Shown in pieces: positions 42,593 through 55,020 of a stretch of 64,000 nt of DNA. Both the position numbers and the translations under genes were made by a program. The stretch's first letter is position 1. Each line of letters starts with the position of its first letter. The notes beneath the pieces are model-generated. The model saw nothing but the letters and a program-made list of their open reading frames with translations, searched no databases and was not told the origin of the DNA. Origin of the DNA: Hetaerina americana (Eukaryota; Arthropoda; Insecta; Odonata; Calopterygidae); the NCBI GenBank assembly GCA_022747635.1, contig JAKTNV010000169.1:278501-342500 (forward strand). Direction: 5' to 3'.

Positions 42593-42810
42593 AAGAAGGC
42601 CTCCCGTTGAACGCTGCCGAGTTACCTCTTCGTAGAGACCACGGCTGGGTCTTCTCCTTCGGACGAGGTCGAGGGGGAGGTATGCAGTGAAAACTCGAGG
42701 CCTCGATCGTCGGCCCGTCGTACGAAGCGTCCCGGGAAGCGGCGAAGCTCTTGTCGCTTGGGCTAGAGCGGGGACCGAAGCAACGTAAGCCAAGACCAGG
42801 ACTCTGGTAA

Positions 42811-43446
42811 GTGATGTCCGGTGCCCATAGCTGTCCTCTCATTCCACCAATTAATATTATTTCGCTTAATATTGCTGGTGTTTATAGCGCTTTAGAAAGT
42901 GCAGTACAACGTTTTCCTCGCGATCTCAGGGCTGATGGAATCCTCCTTCAAGAGGTAAGAGAGGACATACTCTGGGATAAAAACATATTTCAGGCTTTCG
43001 GCAATTTCGCCGAAAGTCATTCTGGCACCACCACCATAGTCCGAAATGGCATTCCGTTCTCTCATGTTCGCCGCCACGCTTCAGGCCGAAAAACGTCCGC
43101 TATCGTGAATGGTATCCATATCACGAACCTTTACGCTCCCTCCGGTTAGCGCGCGAGGGCTGAGCGCGAAAAATATTTTAATGAACTCCCTCTCCCCTAC
43201 CAGTATTCTTTCTTGGGGAGGGCCATATTGGGCGGAGATTTCAACTCCATCTACCGCCGAGAGGGTAGTGCCTCGAAAAGGGATGGGGTGACATACTATC
43301 CAAGCCGGGCACTCTCACTGATTCGAGCGATTGACGCAGTGCGTTCTTATTGCGCCGGTCCCACCCCCTTCACGCGATCAGGGCCTAACTCTCGGACGCG
43401 GATTAACTGCCTCTTCGTCTCGGCATCCCTAAAGAATGATGTTTAG
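42811..43446 (+). pseudogene. LINE endonuclease domain (right arm)
   Basis: Same domain as 8278-8913, with NIISLNIAGVYSAL, LLQEVREDI, GIPFSHV, TNLYAPSG and ILGGDFNSI. A stop follows APSG near 43149, absent from the left-arm copy, so it arose after the duplication. The frame resumes and ends at the same junction with Gypsy C. Confidence 0.8.
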
Positions 43447-43449
43447 AGA

Positions 43450-45039
43450 GTGGACACGTGCCCCTACGCGCGGAAGAATCTGGCCAGAAGTTTTCGTCCT
43501 CAGCGTCTACCCAGTTAGTGAGGGGTGCCTAAACTTCCTCCCGGAATGGCGCCACCTCAACTACATAGCCCCTTTTTACCTTTTGTTCGCTGCTACGAAT
43601 GTTACAAAGTAATATGGGGACATTGCCTTCAGGTGACACCGAAGCAATGCTCGGCAAAATAAATAAATATCTCTCGCTTCCAATGACTTGCACTTCTTTG
43701 CCTTCAACCATCTCACTCTTTATCTTCGACAACACAACGGATAACGGCGCTACTCTAATAGATTCCTCTGATAAAATTTTGCTCGATCGGCCAATCCCAT
43801 TACTTACGCCGGTCTGAGTTTCGCGAACTTTGCCATCGCACAAGGGGACAACAAATCTATCCTCTCTTACTGGCGAAAAAACACAATCATCACCCGATTT
43901 CTTTATCCCAAACCGGGAGTCGGTGGAAACCTCGAAGACATCGCCACTAACTTCGTCCCCAGCGGTGCAGCTTGCTTGCGACGCAGGTGGCAACCTCTCT
44001 ATGACTCTTTCGGCCTTCGCCACCTCTGCTTATTTCTGTGTATCCTTATTTAGAGATCCGTTATCCTTATTCCCTTCTGTCGATTCCTCCGTCGTTACTT
44101 GAAAACAAATTCCCTCCATACTGCCGTTCATTCGCGAGTTACATTTCATTATCTCTGCCGGAAAAGCACTTTGGTTTTTAGTGTCGCTTATCGTTTTTTC
44201 CTCAAGGGATGCTAAATTATACGTGGCCATTTGCGAATCATTGCCATTAATTATACCATAAATGAAAGAATCAAACGCCTTGACCTCTTCGGAAACTCCA
44301 ATTTCATGGGCGCCTATGGGCTCGTTCATCTGCGATGTTACGCCATTAGATTTAAGGTCTGTCTCGTGTCCCTCACCCATTCTTATTTTCCGTTTATTGA
44401 ACGATATACTTTTCCCGTAACGAACCATAAAATCAAGGCAACAATTTCAGAGTGTTAAAATCATTCGCCTTGACTGGGATTCAAACCCAGATCCCGCCAT
44501 ATCCGGTTGAGTGCTTTAGCCACTTAAGCTACCGAGGCGTCCTCTTAAACTCTGAAATTTTGGGGCTTTTAAGGGAACAACAGCACTCGACCGGATATTG
44601 AGGGATCTGGGTTCGAATCCCAGTCAAGGCGAATGATTTTTACACTCTGAAATTGTTGCATTGAAATGCACATTAGCGGATGACTCCGTTAAATGTTACT
44701 GTGGCGGCATCTCCCGCAGTTTCTTTGGAATTCGTAAAATCAAGGCCTAGAGGACCGTCATAGTTCGTTTCCCCAAAATCCACTACTAAGATGTCATGGG
44801 GATATAATTTATGATCAATCAAAAATTGCACGAACTCTCTCCGATGATTGGCAAGGGATGACCTGACGCGCTTCGCACCCGAGAATTGTAATCAGAATTC
44901 CTTAATTGGCCAAAAGGAAATTTTTTACTATCAATGATGGTAACGGCTGCTCTCGTTTCCACTAGAAAATTGTTATCTTTCCTAAAATTATTAACTACTA
45001 TTGTCCATCCTGCTTCTTGAGTTACCACTAGAATTAAAT
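43450..45039 (-). pseudogene. pol: Protease and pol linker of Gypsy C (right arm)
   Basis: Mirror of 6651-8277. The protease active site again reads FLVETRAAVTII. The T insertion (44440-44732) lies after GLDFM. Linker frames are 44428-44030 and 44023-43529, separated by a stop (near 44025) absent in the left arm. Ends at the convergent LINE endonuclease. Confidence 0.82.
44440..44732 (-). mobile_element. Palindromic tRNA-like insertion T (right arm)
   Basis: Same insert at the same site as 6992-7284, flanked by CATAAAATCAAGGC (44426-44439) and CGTAAAATCAAGGC (44733-44746). Both tRNA-like halves are retained, in inverted orientation to each other. Confidence 0.75.
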
Positions 45040-46233
45040 CGGTCCCGACCTCCCAGTCGGGAGATCGGCGTTTCCCGCCACGAAGGGATTTTCGCGCCTC
45101 GGGCAGCGTCTGGGAAGATGGCCAATTCTTTTGACAAATGCCTCATTTCACGAGCGGCAATCTTTAGCCATATGATTTTCATTTCCACAATTTAAACACA
45201 AAGACGGCCTCGTTCCCCTCTCCCTCTATCTAAACGCTCGACCAATGTGACCGGTTTTACCGCAGCGAAAGCAAACGCGTGCGCCGTGATTATCTATCCT
45301 TCGGTGTCCCTACTTGCACCGGGGGAAGCAGTCTTACTTTGGAACCCCTTCCGACAGCCTGTGCGGCGTTAATTTGTTCCACGGGAAACTGCCAACCTGC
45401 AACATTTGGCGGATTCGCGTTCATACCCTACCAAGGCGTTATATTTGGAGATGGCGGCCACCTAGGGGGTTACTGACACAACCACGCATGAGACTGTTGT
45501 GGTGAATTTACGTCTCTGTTGACGGCGAAATTTCTGACACTAGCTTCTTCAACGCTTGTGAAACCCTTCTGTCTTAATCAAGTTTGTTGGATTACGAACC
45601 AACACAAACCTACCAATCTCTTCCTTCAGCCCAATTAAAAATTGCACAAGAAGTCTACCTTGAATTCTTCGCTGTTTCTGAATCAATCTCGCCCCATGAC
45701 TCGCGTAGCCTACGGGCGACATGGCGCAATCTGGTTGGAAATTCTGCGACGTTCTCCAGCGGTTTTTGTACGCAAGTGTTAAATATTTTTTCTAACATGA
45801 TTGGAGATGCCTTTAGGGAAAATCTCCTTTTGAGATTAATGGAAAAGTCCGCGTATGAACCTAATATGTGATGATTTGCAGAGACCAAATCCGCGGCGGT
45901 TCCTCCAAGCCGAAGTTGAGCGACTCCTAAGGTCTGTGCTTCATTCCAACTACTAAGATGACTTACAATACGAAAGCTTTCCAAAAATTTGCCAACCCCA
46001 AACTCATCTTCCCCGCTAAACGTTGGAATTAAATGAATCTGGCTGCCAATAGCGGCGGTTTGCGCTGCTTCTCCGCAACCATTTTGCGGACTCGCGCTAC
46101 TTCCCGGCTGTTCTAAGACATTAACCAAAGGTGTGAAGTTAAGTGCACTGCCGAATTTCAATCCATTTGCGGTTTCTTGATAATCGAGAAAAGGGTTAGG
46201 GTTCCCCAGTCTATGAGGGTTAAGGCCATCCAT
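45040..46233 (-). pseudogene. gag: gag of Gypsy C (right arm)
   Basis: Frame from MDGLNPHRLGNPNPF (ATG at 46233; another in-frame ATG is four codons upstream, 46245) to NSR at 45655. It is continuous over the capsid-like region (HLIPTFSGEDEFGVGKF, LRLGGTAADLV, NLKRRFSLKASPIM), where the left copy has two frameshifts. The stop after NSR is common to both arms. Downstream the nucleocapsid knuckles lie at about 45290-45100 in another frame. Confidence 0.82.
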
Positions 46234-46571
46234 CGCGAAATTCAACCCAATGCTAATTACATTAAAATTTCACTGCGCTTAATTAATTTATTTTTTCATA
46301 CTCCGAGTGTATCCGATACCCATGGTGGGCGCTGAATGGGCTAATTGATGGTTCCTGATGAAGTGACGCTTAGTTTAATTGCGCGCAGAGAATCGCGATG
46401 AGGTTTTAGCACGTGTCTTAAAATAATAATTCGTTAGGTCAGCACAGATTAGAATATCCCACCTGTCAGAGAAAATACGGAACTTCCGATTTAAAGACGT
46501 ACACGGGCACATGATAATCTATGAGACACTGCCGCATACACTGAATAAATCACTAGTCCAACCGTGCAACC

Positions 46572-46589
46572 CCTCACCTGACACCAATA
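46572..46589 (-). other. Primer-binding site of Gypsy C (right)
   Basis: The minus strand reads ATTGGTGTCAGGTGAGGGG just after the LTR end, closer to element A (TTGGTGTCAGGTG) than the left-arm copy. Confidence 0.5.
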
Positions 46590-47218
46590 TGTCGCAATAG
46601 GGGTTTCTATGGTGCGACACAAAGGGTATCGGGGAAGGTACACCGAGTATTACCAAAGCAGCCGTATATTACCCAACATCAGTCATAATGCACCATTTAC
46701 ATAAGTATAAGGAAATTATGGATGGCTAGACCCTCGGTAAACGAACGCGAGTGCGGACAGAATTAAAATGGCAGAAAATTACCTGGGACAGGATAAATGC
46801 AGGGTGGACGCGGTCACGAAACACATAACCTAGGCAGAGCCCTCGTCCGTCGGAAAAGAAGGGAGTATGGCAGGGTGGACGCGGTCACGACACGCATAAC
46901 CTAGGCGGAGCCCTCGTCCGTCGGAAAGGAAGGGAGTATTGCAGGGTGGACGAGGTCAAACGAACGTAACCTTGGCAGAGCCCTCGTCCGAAGTTTAGTC
47001 AGGAATAGGACACACTGACGCGACAAGCGCAACATAGCCGAAGCATCGTGCCCTACCGGTCACCGCCAGATAACCAACTGACTGCTTTTTGCCCGGCGAC
47101 CAGGGCTTTTATACCCAATTTAGGAGTCAGGGAAGAAATACTTTTGAATCATTGTCTTTGGTCACGTGGGACATTCGGAGGAGCCAGGGAAGGAGTACCA
47201 TGTCGCATACTTGCGACA
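46590..47218 (-). repeat. Complete LTR of Gypsy C (right arm)
   Basis: A 629-bp LTR starting TGTCGCAAG at 47218 and ending TTGCGACA at 46590, with 8-bp inverted ends. It contains the TATA box (about 47113-47106), initiator and three tandem units (about 46990-46800) also seen in the left arm. Confidence 0.8.
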
Positions 47219-48474
47219 ATAGATATAAATTTTTGCAAAGTTACCAATTAGAATTTCGTTCAAATATAATAAGCTCTGTTGTTTGAAATATTAATTAATC
47301 TTACTTCTAATGATTTAAACCGAATAGAAATAATTTTAAAATCAAATATTTTCTCAAACAACATTGTTTTACTATTTTTACATTATAAACGAATGTATTA
47401 AGAGCAAATAACTTTAAAGAGCATACTGTATTTCATTAATGAAATAAGACTGGATCCGAACTCCAATTTGAAACCTTTTCTTCTTCACTTCTTTGTTACT
47501 ATTGCCATGGTGACGTCGTCACCAAATGTTCAAACCAAACAAACTTAATTCTCAAGTAATGTATTAGATTGTTCTGTCACATTTTAAATTTCACATATCG
47601 CTAATGCCTTTGAGCATACTGTGCTTACCTTTAGAAATACACAATACACGTTCATTAAGGCTATATAGTATTCATTCTCAAATTCAGAACGCACAAATTA
47701 TTTGATTGCATTGTGAATAATGGGTGACATTAAAGGATCAAGGGTAGCCAAAAGTTGTATTGCACTGTTTGGAAGAATACATCTCCTCTTTGAGGTGAAC
47801 TGTCTCATTGTCTATTTTAAGGTTATTTATGTGTATTTGAACTTCTTCCTATTTACGCCACACATGGAAAGAATGGACTGGTGATATCTTTTATGAAACA
47901 TATAACTTTCAAATTCTGGAGAACGCCTAATTACAATCACGACAAGATTACCAGCTGCTGAGATAGTTGTCTTTTAATTATTTCTGATGATAAACTCTGC
48001 TTGAATTGACTGGAGTATTAATCTAAGCGTAGAAAATATACATGTTAATGCTCCTTTTTGAAGTAATTATGGTCTATGTTTTGGATGGAATTGAACAGGA
48101 ATCAAGTCCCAACCTACAGCTGTAAACAGTGTCAATATAAATTGAAAATAATACTTAACAATGTATTCCATGATCTACCAATACAATGAGACCAAATTAT
48201 TCAAAGTGGATTTTTAAAATACAATTTATTGAAAGATTCAATATTGAAAAATTAAACATAAAATAAACTGTATTTAATACACGCTCAGTAGAAGATAGGG
48301 CTTCTTAAGTTATTTCCACAGCCATTTTGCAATTACCCAATTGGGTGCCACAAATCCCATATTAAGAAGCACTCCTTTTTAATTACAGTGTTTGTAAAAT
48401 GAATTCATTTCTTCATCTTCATTATATTTGATTGGCATCTATTGGCTTAGAAATGGCATTTATTTTAGAATATA

Positions 48475-49808
48475 CTACCTTAATCAAAAATTTCCCGGAA
48501 TTTATTCAGAAAATTAAAAATACAAGTTTATTCATCTAAATCTATATTGTCCCCTTCAAAGTAATCCCCATCGACTGCAACACACTTATGCCAGCGCTTG
48601 ATCCAATCCTCGAAACATTTTTTATATTCGGTTTTCGGTATGTCCATCAGTGCTTCCTGCGATTTTTCCATTACTTCCTCTCGGCTGCTAAAACGCGTTC
48701 CCCGTAATGGTTTTTTAACTCGATTGAACAGAAAGAAGTCACAGGGAGCCAAATCAAGTGAATTCGGTGGCTGTTGGATGGTATTTGTTGCATTTTTCGT
48801 CAAAAAATTACGAATAATGATAGGACTGTGCGACGGTGCGTTATCATGGTGCAAAATCCACGAGTTTTCTGCCCACATTTCTGGTCTCTTTCGGCGAATT
48901 GCTTCACGCAAACGTCTCATAACGCCCAAATAATACTCTTTGTTTACTGTCTGGCCTTCTGGCAAAAATTCATGATGCACTACACCGTTGTAATCCATGA
49001 AAACCGTCAGCATTGCCTTCTTTTTTGACTGAAAACGACGTGGTTTTTTTGGTCTCGGCTCATTTGGTGAACGCCATTCACTTGCCTGATGTCTGGATTG
49101 CGTGTCGTACTCATAAACCCACGTCTCGTCTCCAGTAATGATCCTTTTGATGAATGTGGGATCGGTTTCAGCCTCGCAAATCATGTCTTTTGCGACGTCA
49201 ACACGGTCTCTTTTTTGCATGAAATTGAGGTCTTTTGGCACCAACTTTGCTGCTACACGACGGAAACCCAAATCATTAACCACAATGTCTTGGGCGGATC
49301 CATAGGCAATGTTCAAGTCCTCCGCTATTTCTCTGATGGTTAATTTGCGGTTATTGACCAACATTTCTTTTACTTTATCAATTTTTTCACCGACTTTCGA
49401 TGTCGATGGTCTGCCCTCTGCGTTCATCATCTTCGATTGACTCACGACCACTTCTGAACCGCTCGTGCCACTGGTAAACGACCGTTTTTTTTAGAGAATC
49501 GTTGCCGAAACACTTTTCCAACATTTCCAACGTCCGTGCGCCACTAAATCCGTTTTTTACGCAAAATTTAATACAAGTTCGTTGTTGCAAATTTAAATCC
49601 ATTTCTGCAATTGTAAAAAATCGCCAACACACACACAGAGATAGATGTACTCTTGGCTACGTAACTTTTGCAAATGTCAAGTTATGACACTAAGATTTAA
49701 AGGGAATATCAACAACAGATGTACCAATTTAACAAAAAAACAGAACTCATATCGGAACGATGGGAGCGCCACACGGTGGTTATTCCGGGAACTTTTTGAT
49801 TAAGGTAG
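48475..49808 (-). mobile_element. mariner transposon with TIRs and TA duplication
   Basis: A 1334-bp element with 27-bp terminal inverted repeats (48475-48501 and 49782-49808; one mismatch), starting CTACCTTAATC. It is flanked by TA at 48473-48474 and 49809-49810. Removing the element and one TA gives AGAATATATGTATGAC, exactly the sequence present in the left arm, so the site and the insertion are both proven by comparison. Confidence 0.95.
48528..49602 (-). pseudogene. mariner transposase, one frameshift
   Basis: The N-terminal part (49602 to about 49420) carries the mariner helix-turn-helix region with RTCIKFCVKNGFSGARTLEM and WHERFRSGRESIEDDERRG. A frameshift near 49420 leads to the second frame (49451-48528) starting at GRPSTSKVGEK. 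That frame has REIAEDLNIAYGSAQDI (second HTH), TGDETWVYEYD, WILHHDNAPSH and SLDLAPCDFFLF. The last two Asp are separated by 34 residues, the D,D34D signature of mariner. The WVPHEL-like linker is replaced by RRVAAKLVPKDL. Length about 357 residues, within the family range. It cuts and pastes its own element at TA. Confidence 0.93.
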
Positions 49809-50269
49809 TATGTATGACATATAAAAGTCAATTGTTTTAAATGAAAACGATGTCAAAGCCAATTAATAATGACTGATTCCATACAGGTTCATTGAGTATA
49901 ATATATTTATTTTTATAGGCTTTATTTTCATAAAAAATTCAGAATCAATCAAAACAGATCTCGATGAAATATTGGAACAGTTTAAGACGATGAGAAGTCT
50001 CCTTGAATTATAAAGTTTGTGTTCAAAATTTATAAAATATCAAACCAATTTAATGGCAGACTCATTTAAACAGTTATTAATTCATTTATGCATTCATTGT
50101 CATTTAATTTTGGACAATTTATCAACCCAAATTAACATAAACATATTAAATATTAATCTTCATTACCTCAGAATAAAACATCCAGAAACGGACATATTTT
50201 CCCAGATTTATGAAGAAGGTTTGATTGCCCAATTACTTGATGCGTGAGTGTTTTGGTGTCCGATGGCTT

Positions 50270-52070
50270 CCCAGCAACATCACTAGTCAACACTTCCAAG
50301 ATTTCCTTTGACTGCTTCTCATCCTGTTCATTTAGAGATTGATGAAACTGCTGGAATTCTTCAATGCTTTCGGGCATTAATTGATGATTACTCAATTGAA
50401 CTAATAACTGTGGAAATCAAGTTATTAGCTGACCACTATACTGATCCTTTTGTTTAAAAAAAATCAAGTTTTATAGATTGGTAGTGTATAAATACTATTG
50501 AAATTAGTATGTTATTTTGCATTGATCATTCTTCATAAAACTATGAGCAAACCAGTTCAAGAATGATATTTGTCAAAGTGGCAGAACATTCTCACTCCAT
50601 TCTCTTCAAATGTTATGCCATAGCATAGATATGTGCTCGTCAAACACTATCTGCATTTTGCAGACAATGATACCTTTATGAGGGATAGACATCCTTGTGT
50701 CAAGCTGAATGAAATTAGCCCTCTGCTTGTATTTCTCAACAAAAAGTTCTCAAGTTTGTTGACACCTGAGAGGAAGATTTCTATTGTCAAAAATGTTATT
50801 CTGTACAAGGATGAGCTCTCACTGAGGCAGTATGTTTCCCTGAAAGGAGCCAGATTTGGGGTGGAAACGTTTAGATTTGCTAAGCCTATGTCTGGATATA
50901 TATGGTCATTTAATATTATTTCTACAGGAAAAAGGTGGGTCATGATAGTCTATGGGGGTAAAGCATTGGACTATTGACTGGAGGGTCCTGAGTTCAAACC
51001 CCAGGCAGACACTCAGGGCACCTGATGCTCCACTCAAGCTATGTGATTTTTTCTGGTAAAAATCTTCCTGGTAAACCTTATTTGCCACAGTGAAAGTAAC
51101 TGGCTCCCCTTAATACCCTGATGTGTGAATTTCACAGACTGTATAGAGCTAAGTACTGTGTGAACTCTACCATCACCCATAAACCGACCTTACAGCATTG
51201 ATTACTGTGTTTATGGTATACAGGAAATGGTCAGTATTGAAGGTGGAATATACCAATCTTCCTAATACATCCTTAGATTGTGCTAGCAGTAATGAAACCT
51301 CTGCTAGGTCAAAGATTATTGCCTGACTGCAGACAACTATTACACCTCCTCAGAGCTGGCTGATTTATTGGTTTCAAAAGGAACCGATAGACATGGGACA
51401 TTGAGAATTAGAAGGAAGGAAGTACTAGATGACGTATAGACTAAAGAAGTTGAAAAAGGAGGAATTGACTGCCCTCCAGCAAGGCAAAGTGATTGCTATG
51501 AATTGGGAAGATAAGATGGCCGTCAAGTCTCTGTACCCTTTACAGTACATAATACGGAATTTGTGGAATATAAATGAAAAGGATATGGTGCTATAAAAGC
51601 CAAAAGTTGTTGTTGTGTACAATAATACAATAGGTGGAGTAGAAAGGGAAGATCAGCACCTGACAAATTTCCCCATTATGAAAAAAGGGGTGCAATAAAT
51701 ATTTTAAACATTTTTCACTTGTTGGACCAGGGCGCATGGAATGGATTTCTGTTACAGAGAAAGGGTGGTGGACCAAAGGGTAAGTTCAGAATTTAGAATC
51801 AAACTAGTGGAAGATGTAACTGAGGGGTACATTGCATATGATATTACATGTGAGGGTTGAAGGCCTTCAGTAGAACAAAATCCTTGATCCTCTATGTAAG
51901 TTACAATTTCCTAAGTATATGCCACCTACAGAGAAGAAGGAAAAGCTTTGTAGGATGTGTGCAATTTGTTGTGCCAAAAGGGATGGAACAAGCAATAAGA
52001 TTGGAAAAGAAGCGAGGTGCCATTTCCAAGCATGCCACAGCCGCTAAGAACAGACATGTGATTTTATGAA
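50270..52070 (+). pseudogene. piggyBac-like transposase remnant (right arm)
   Basis: Mirror of 1325-3133. Plus-strand pieces, in order: FRALIDDYSIELI region (about 50340-50400), HYLHFADN and FSSLLTPERKISIV, LRQYVSLKGARFGVETF and SGYIWSF (50640-50920), the SINE, then YNNTIGGVEREDQ-type (about 51615-51655; catalytic-domain end). The C-terminus lies near 51900-52060. Stops and frame changes throughout. Compared with the left arm more of the central DDE region is in one frame (50633-50977). Confidence 0.78.
50932..51218 (+). mobile_element. tRNA-derived SINE inside piggyBac (right arm)
   Basis: A 287-bp insert with the 9-bp duplication TACAGGAAA (50923-50931 and 51219-51227). The head has TAGTCTATGGGGGTAAAGC (A-box-like) and GAGTTCAAACCCC (B box). 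The piggyBac reading stops at ISTGK before and resumes near VYTGN after, showing the insertion point. Mirror of 2165-2451. Confidence 0.78.
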
Positions 52071-52535
52071 CAGGAGGAGATTTTCGTGTGTTTTAAAAAT
52101 ATGGTTAAAAGAATTCGTAAATCATGCCTTAAGTTTCTACGTCATATCATTTTAATCGCCATATTGTTTCGTCATCCTGTTTTTCAACAGGAATTAATAA
52201 TTCTAAATCGTTGATGACTTCATTTGCGTGTGACTGATCCTGAGCAACTTTCATTTGCCGCTGTGTTTGTAATTAAAAATTCGAGAATTATGAAGAAATG
52301 TTGCTGTTTCTCTCGCTTTTAATACACAAGACATTCTATATAAAATAAATTTAATTAGAATGATTCAATTGCGACATGCCATACATCTTCTATCGTTTTC
52401 TCGCTGAATAAATTGATTACGCTGATTAAATCGTAAACAATTTCTTTCACTTTTTCCACGTTTTTTCTTTGGTCGTTGTTGATGTGAAAGAAGAATGGGG
52501 GTCCTGCTACCGACCGACCAATCGATGCTTATGGA
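52071..52535. other. Shared arm sequence without a recognised gene
   Basis: Inverted match of 872-1324. No gene or RNA seen. Confidence 0.5.
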
Positions 52536-55020
52536 CTGTGCCGTTAGCTGCATCTTATACCAATATCCAGCTATGCTGATCAATGGTCGTAGGATATAAG
52601 TGGTTTATGGGCGAAGTTAAGCTAGTGAGTATATTTTATTGCAGTTTGTGACAGTATTATATTTGGAGATTATGACAGCCCATTTATGCTTGCTTTAGCA
52701 CAATTGTATCTGATATGGGGATTATCAGGGTAATCTCATAAAGGTTCTAATAATGGGTTGCCAGTATTTCCTATTGCTTGTTAAAATGACGTGGCTAGGT
52801 CGCTTAGATATGTTGGAAGGTCCGGTATTTTTAGATCCGTGTGAATATCTGAGTTTCTTACCAACCAGGCGTCGTAGGCAAGGGTTCGTAGAGTATTATT
52901 TTGGAAGCGTGTCATTTTCTTCAATTTGGTTGCGGCTATTGAACCCCATGCTGGGTAGCCTTCAGATAGGTGGTATCAGAGATTTAAATAACAGTACCTT
53001 GGTGAGAAGACAAAGGGAACTGGTGCGTTTAATGAGGGGATAGAATAAGAAAGCGGCTGAATTGGCCTTGTTAATTGCATATTGAGTGTGTGTTTGACAA
53101 GTGAGTTTACTGTCATTTTGTACACCAAGAAATTTAGCTGATGATGCCTGGAGGATTATTTCCCTGCCATAGTGGATAGGAGTGATTTGAGGATTCTTCC
53201 ATTTTCTGGCGTAGTTTACGTTTACGCATTCTGTGGTGTTAATGGTTAGTTTCAAATCGGTCATCCACTCTGCTATGCTCTTAAGGCGTTCTTGGACATT
53301 TGTTGTGGCATGATTTGGGTCAAAGGAAGTTGACGCTCTAGCTGAGTCATCCGCATGGAGGTAGCTTTAGGGTCGGAGGGGAGGTCGTTAATGTAGTGGT
53401 TGAATAGGACGGGTGACAAAATTGATCCTTGGAGAAAGCCTGCGGATATGGACTGGGTAGTTGATTTGGCATTGTTAAGGGCTAGAAAGAATGTGCGGTT
53501 TGAAAGAAAGGAGGGGATGGTCTTATTTAGGTATACTGATATGTCGGTTTTAAGCAGTTTATGTATTAAACCAGTTTGCCAGAACTTGTCAAAAGCTCTT
53601 TGGAAATCAAGGAAGACTACTTGGGTGTTCTTGTGGATGTGGAAGCCGAAAGTGATCAGTTCAACCAATCTTGTTATTTGCTAAGTGATGGAATGGCGAC
53701 GGCGGAAGCCAGTTTGCTCAGGTCTGATCAAGTCTATGGCCGAGATTTCTTCTTGTAGCCTGTTTAAGATGCATTTTTCTAGAAGTTTGCCCATGCAGCG
53801 GAGCAGGCCACTGGGTCTATAGTTCAGGATATAAGAAGGATTTTTATCGGGTTTTGGAAGGAGTATTATCTTAGCCATTTTCAATGCCTTTGGGAAGTAC
53901 GATTGGGAAAGACAGGCGTTGAGGATAGAGAGTAGGTGTTTGATAAAAGATTTAGGAAGGTTTTTCAGGTGAAGGTATGAGATTTGACCGGGTCGCGGTG
54001 ATTACTTTGTTTTGGAGTGGGACATAATGGAGTAAAGTCCTTGAGGAGTAATTTCCAGGAATATGTTGAATGGGCAAAGTGACAGGCCATAGACACTGAT
54101 CAACGCTTCTGAATCCAACAAGGATGTAATATTGTTTTAAAAATGCATTCGAAGGAGTCGGCAGATGTATTTGCTTTGTTGCTGTCATCGTATAGTGCGC
54201 TCCCATTATGTGGTATTGGCGGGGTGGGTACCTTTTTCCTTTGCGGACAGTGGGCTTGGGTCCATACCGAATTGTCGTTATGTGAGAGTGAACTTATCTT
54301 TTCTTGCCAAGTTTTTTCCCAATGTGTTCTAGTTTTGGATGTTACAAGGTTTCAAAGTGCACAGAAGCCGATTTTATCTTGGGGGAGATTAGTGCATTGC
54401 CAGAGGGCTCTGGCCTTGTTTCTAAGTTAAATTAGGCGCAAAATATCCTGAGGTAGTGTGGCACCAGCGATGGATGCCGGAGAAGGAGGGTAGCAAGAGC
54501 GATGAATGATTTTGGTTAAGGTGCTTGTAAAATCTTGAGCCGCTTTCTCTATGCTGTTTGGAGTACTAGCAGGAGATGGGACAAGGTAAATGGCCAAGCA
54601 GTTTTCTTTAAATAGTTTCCAGTTAACTCTTCTAGTTGTATGAAGGAGGGTAGGAACGCAGTAAAATATGGGGCAGTGGTCCGAGGCTGAGTTATCTAGG
54701 TTAAGAATTTTGAATGCGATATCTGCGAATAATAGAAATACATCCAGGATATCGGAGGAGTGGGAGTGATGATGGGAGTGGGTAGGGAATGGCGGTGAGT
54801 GAATTACTATATTTTTGGTAAATAGGAGCTTATGAAGGGCTTGCCTTTGTGTAGTAGTGGTTTTTCCAGCTTTATTTTTTGTATTTTATGCCATTTATGT
54901 TCCATTGTAAAACTTTAAGGAAGTGGTTGTTTATTTGTGAATTAGGCACCATTTACAAGTTGAAGAAAGGCTGGTATAAGGTCATTAGTGAAGATGCTAA
55001 TAGGGGTTTTACTGTTAGTA
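52536..55020 (-). pseudogene. Jockey-like LINE, ORF2 with gaps (copy 2)
   Basis: Minus strand. Endonuclease remnants at about 54910-54700 have lost about 370 bp relative to copy 1. The linker follows, then RT pieces 53884-53681 (ILLPKPDKNPSYILNYRPSG, GKLLEKCILNRL) and 53668-53273 (VVFLDFQRAFDKFW motif A, GFLQGSILSPVLF motif B). The YADD region is frameshifted. The C-terminal part 53264-52962 (KFLGVQNDSKLT) ends at SLIPPI, with the same stop as the left arm. The part below 53396 belongs to the inverted-duplication arm. Confidence 0.82.

Larger units (their letters stand above)
47219..50269. repeat. Non-coding repeat region R (right-arm copy)
   Basis: Inverted match to 3134-4508, interrupted by the mariner at 48475-49808. 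It keeps about 298 bp (47461-47758) absent in the left arm; that segment also exists in the related copy near 56860-57100, so the left arm lost it. No coding sequence apart from the mariner. Confidence 0.7.
41545..53396. repeat. Right arm of the inverted duplication
   Basis: Reverse-complement partner of 1-10180. The outer end (53396) matches base 1 of the window, so homology may continue past the left window edge. The inner end lies in the 5' region of a LINE, next to a GC-rich hairpin-forming sequence in the left arm (10168-10203). It is longer than the left arm mainly because of the mariner at 48475-49808 and about 298 bp at 47461-47758. Decay shared by both arms, such as the protease ETR change and common stops in gag and the LINE, predates the duplication. 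Confidence 0.93.

Noticed and set aside
1..53396. Giant DNA transposon (Polinton-like) with 10-kb terminal inverted repeats
   Set aside because: The arms consist of unrelated, broken elements and the spacer has no DNA polymerase B, packaging ATPase or capsid-like gene.
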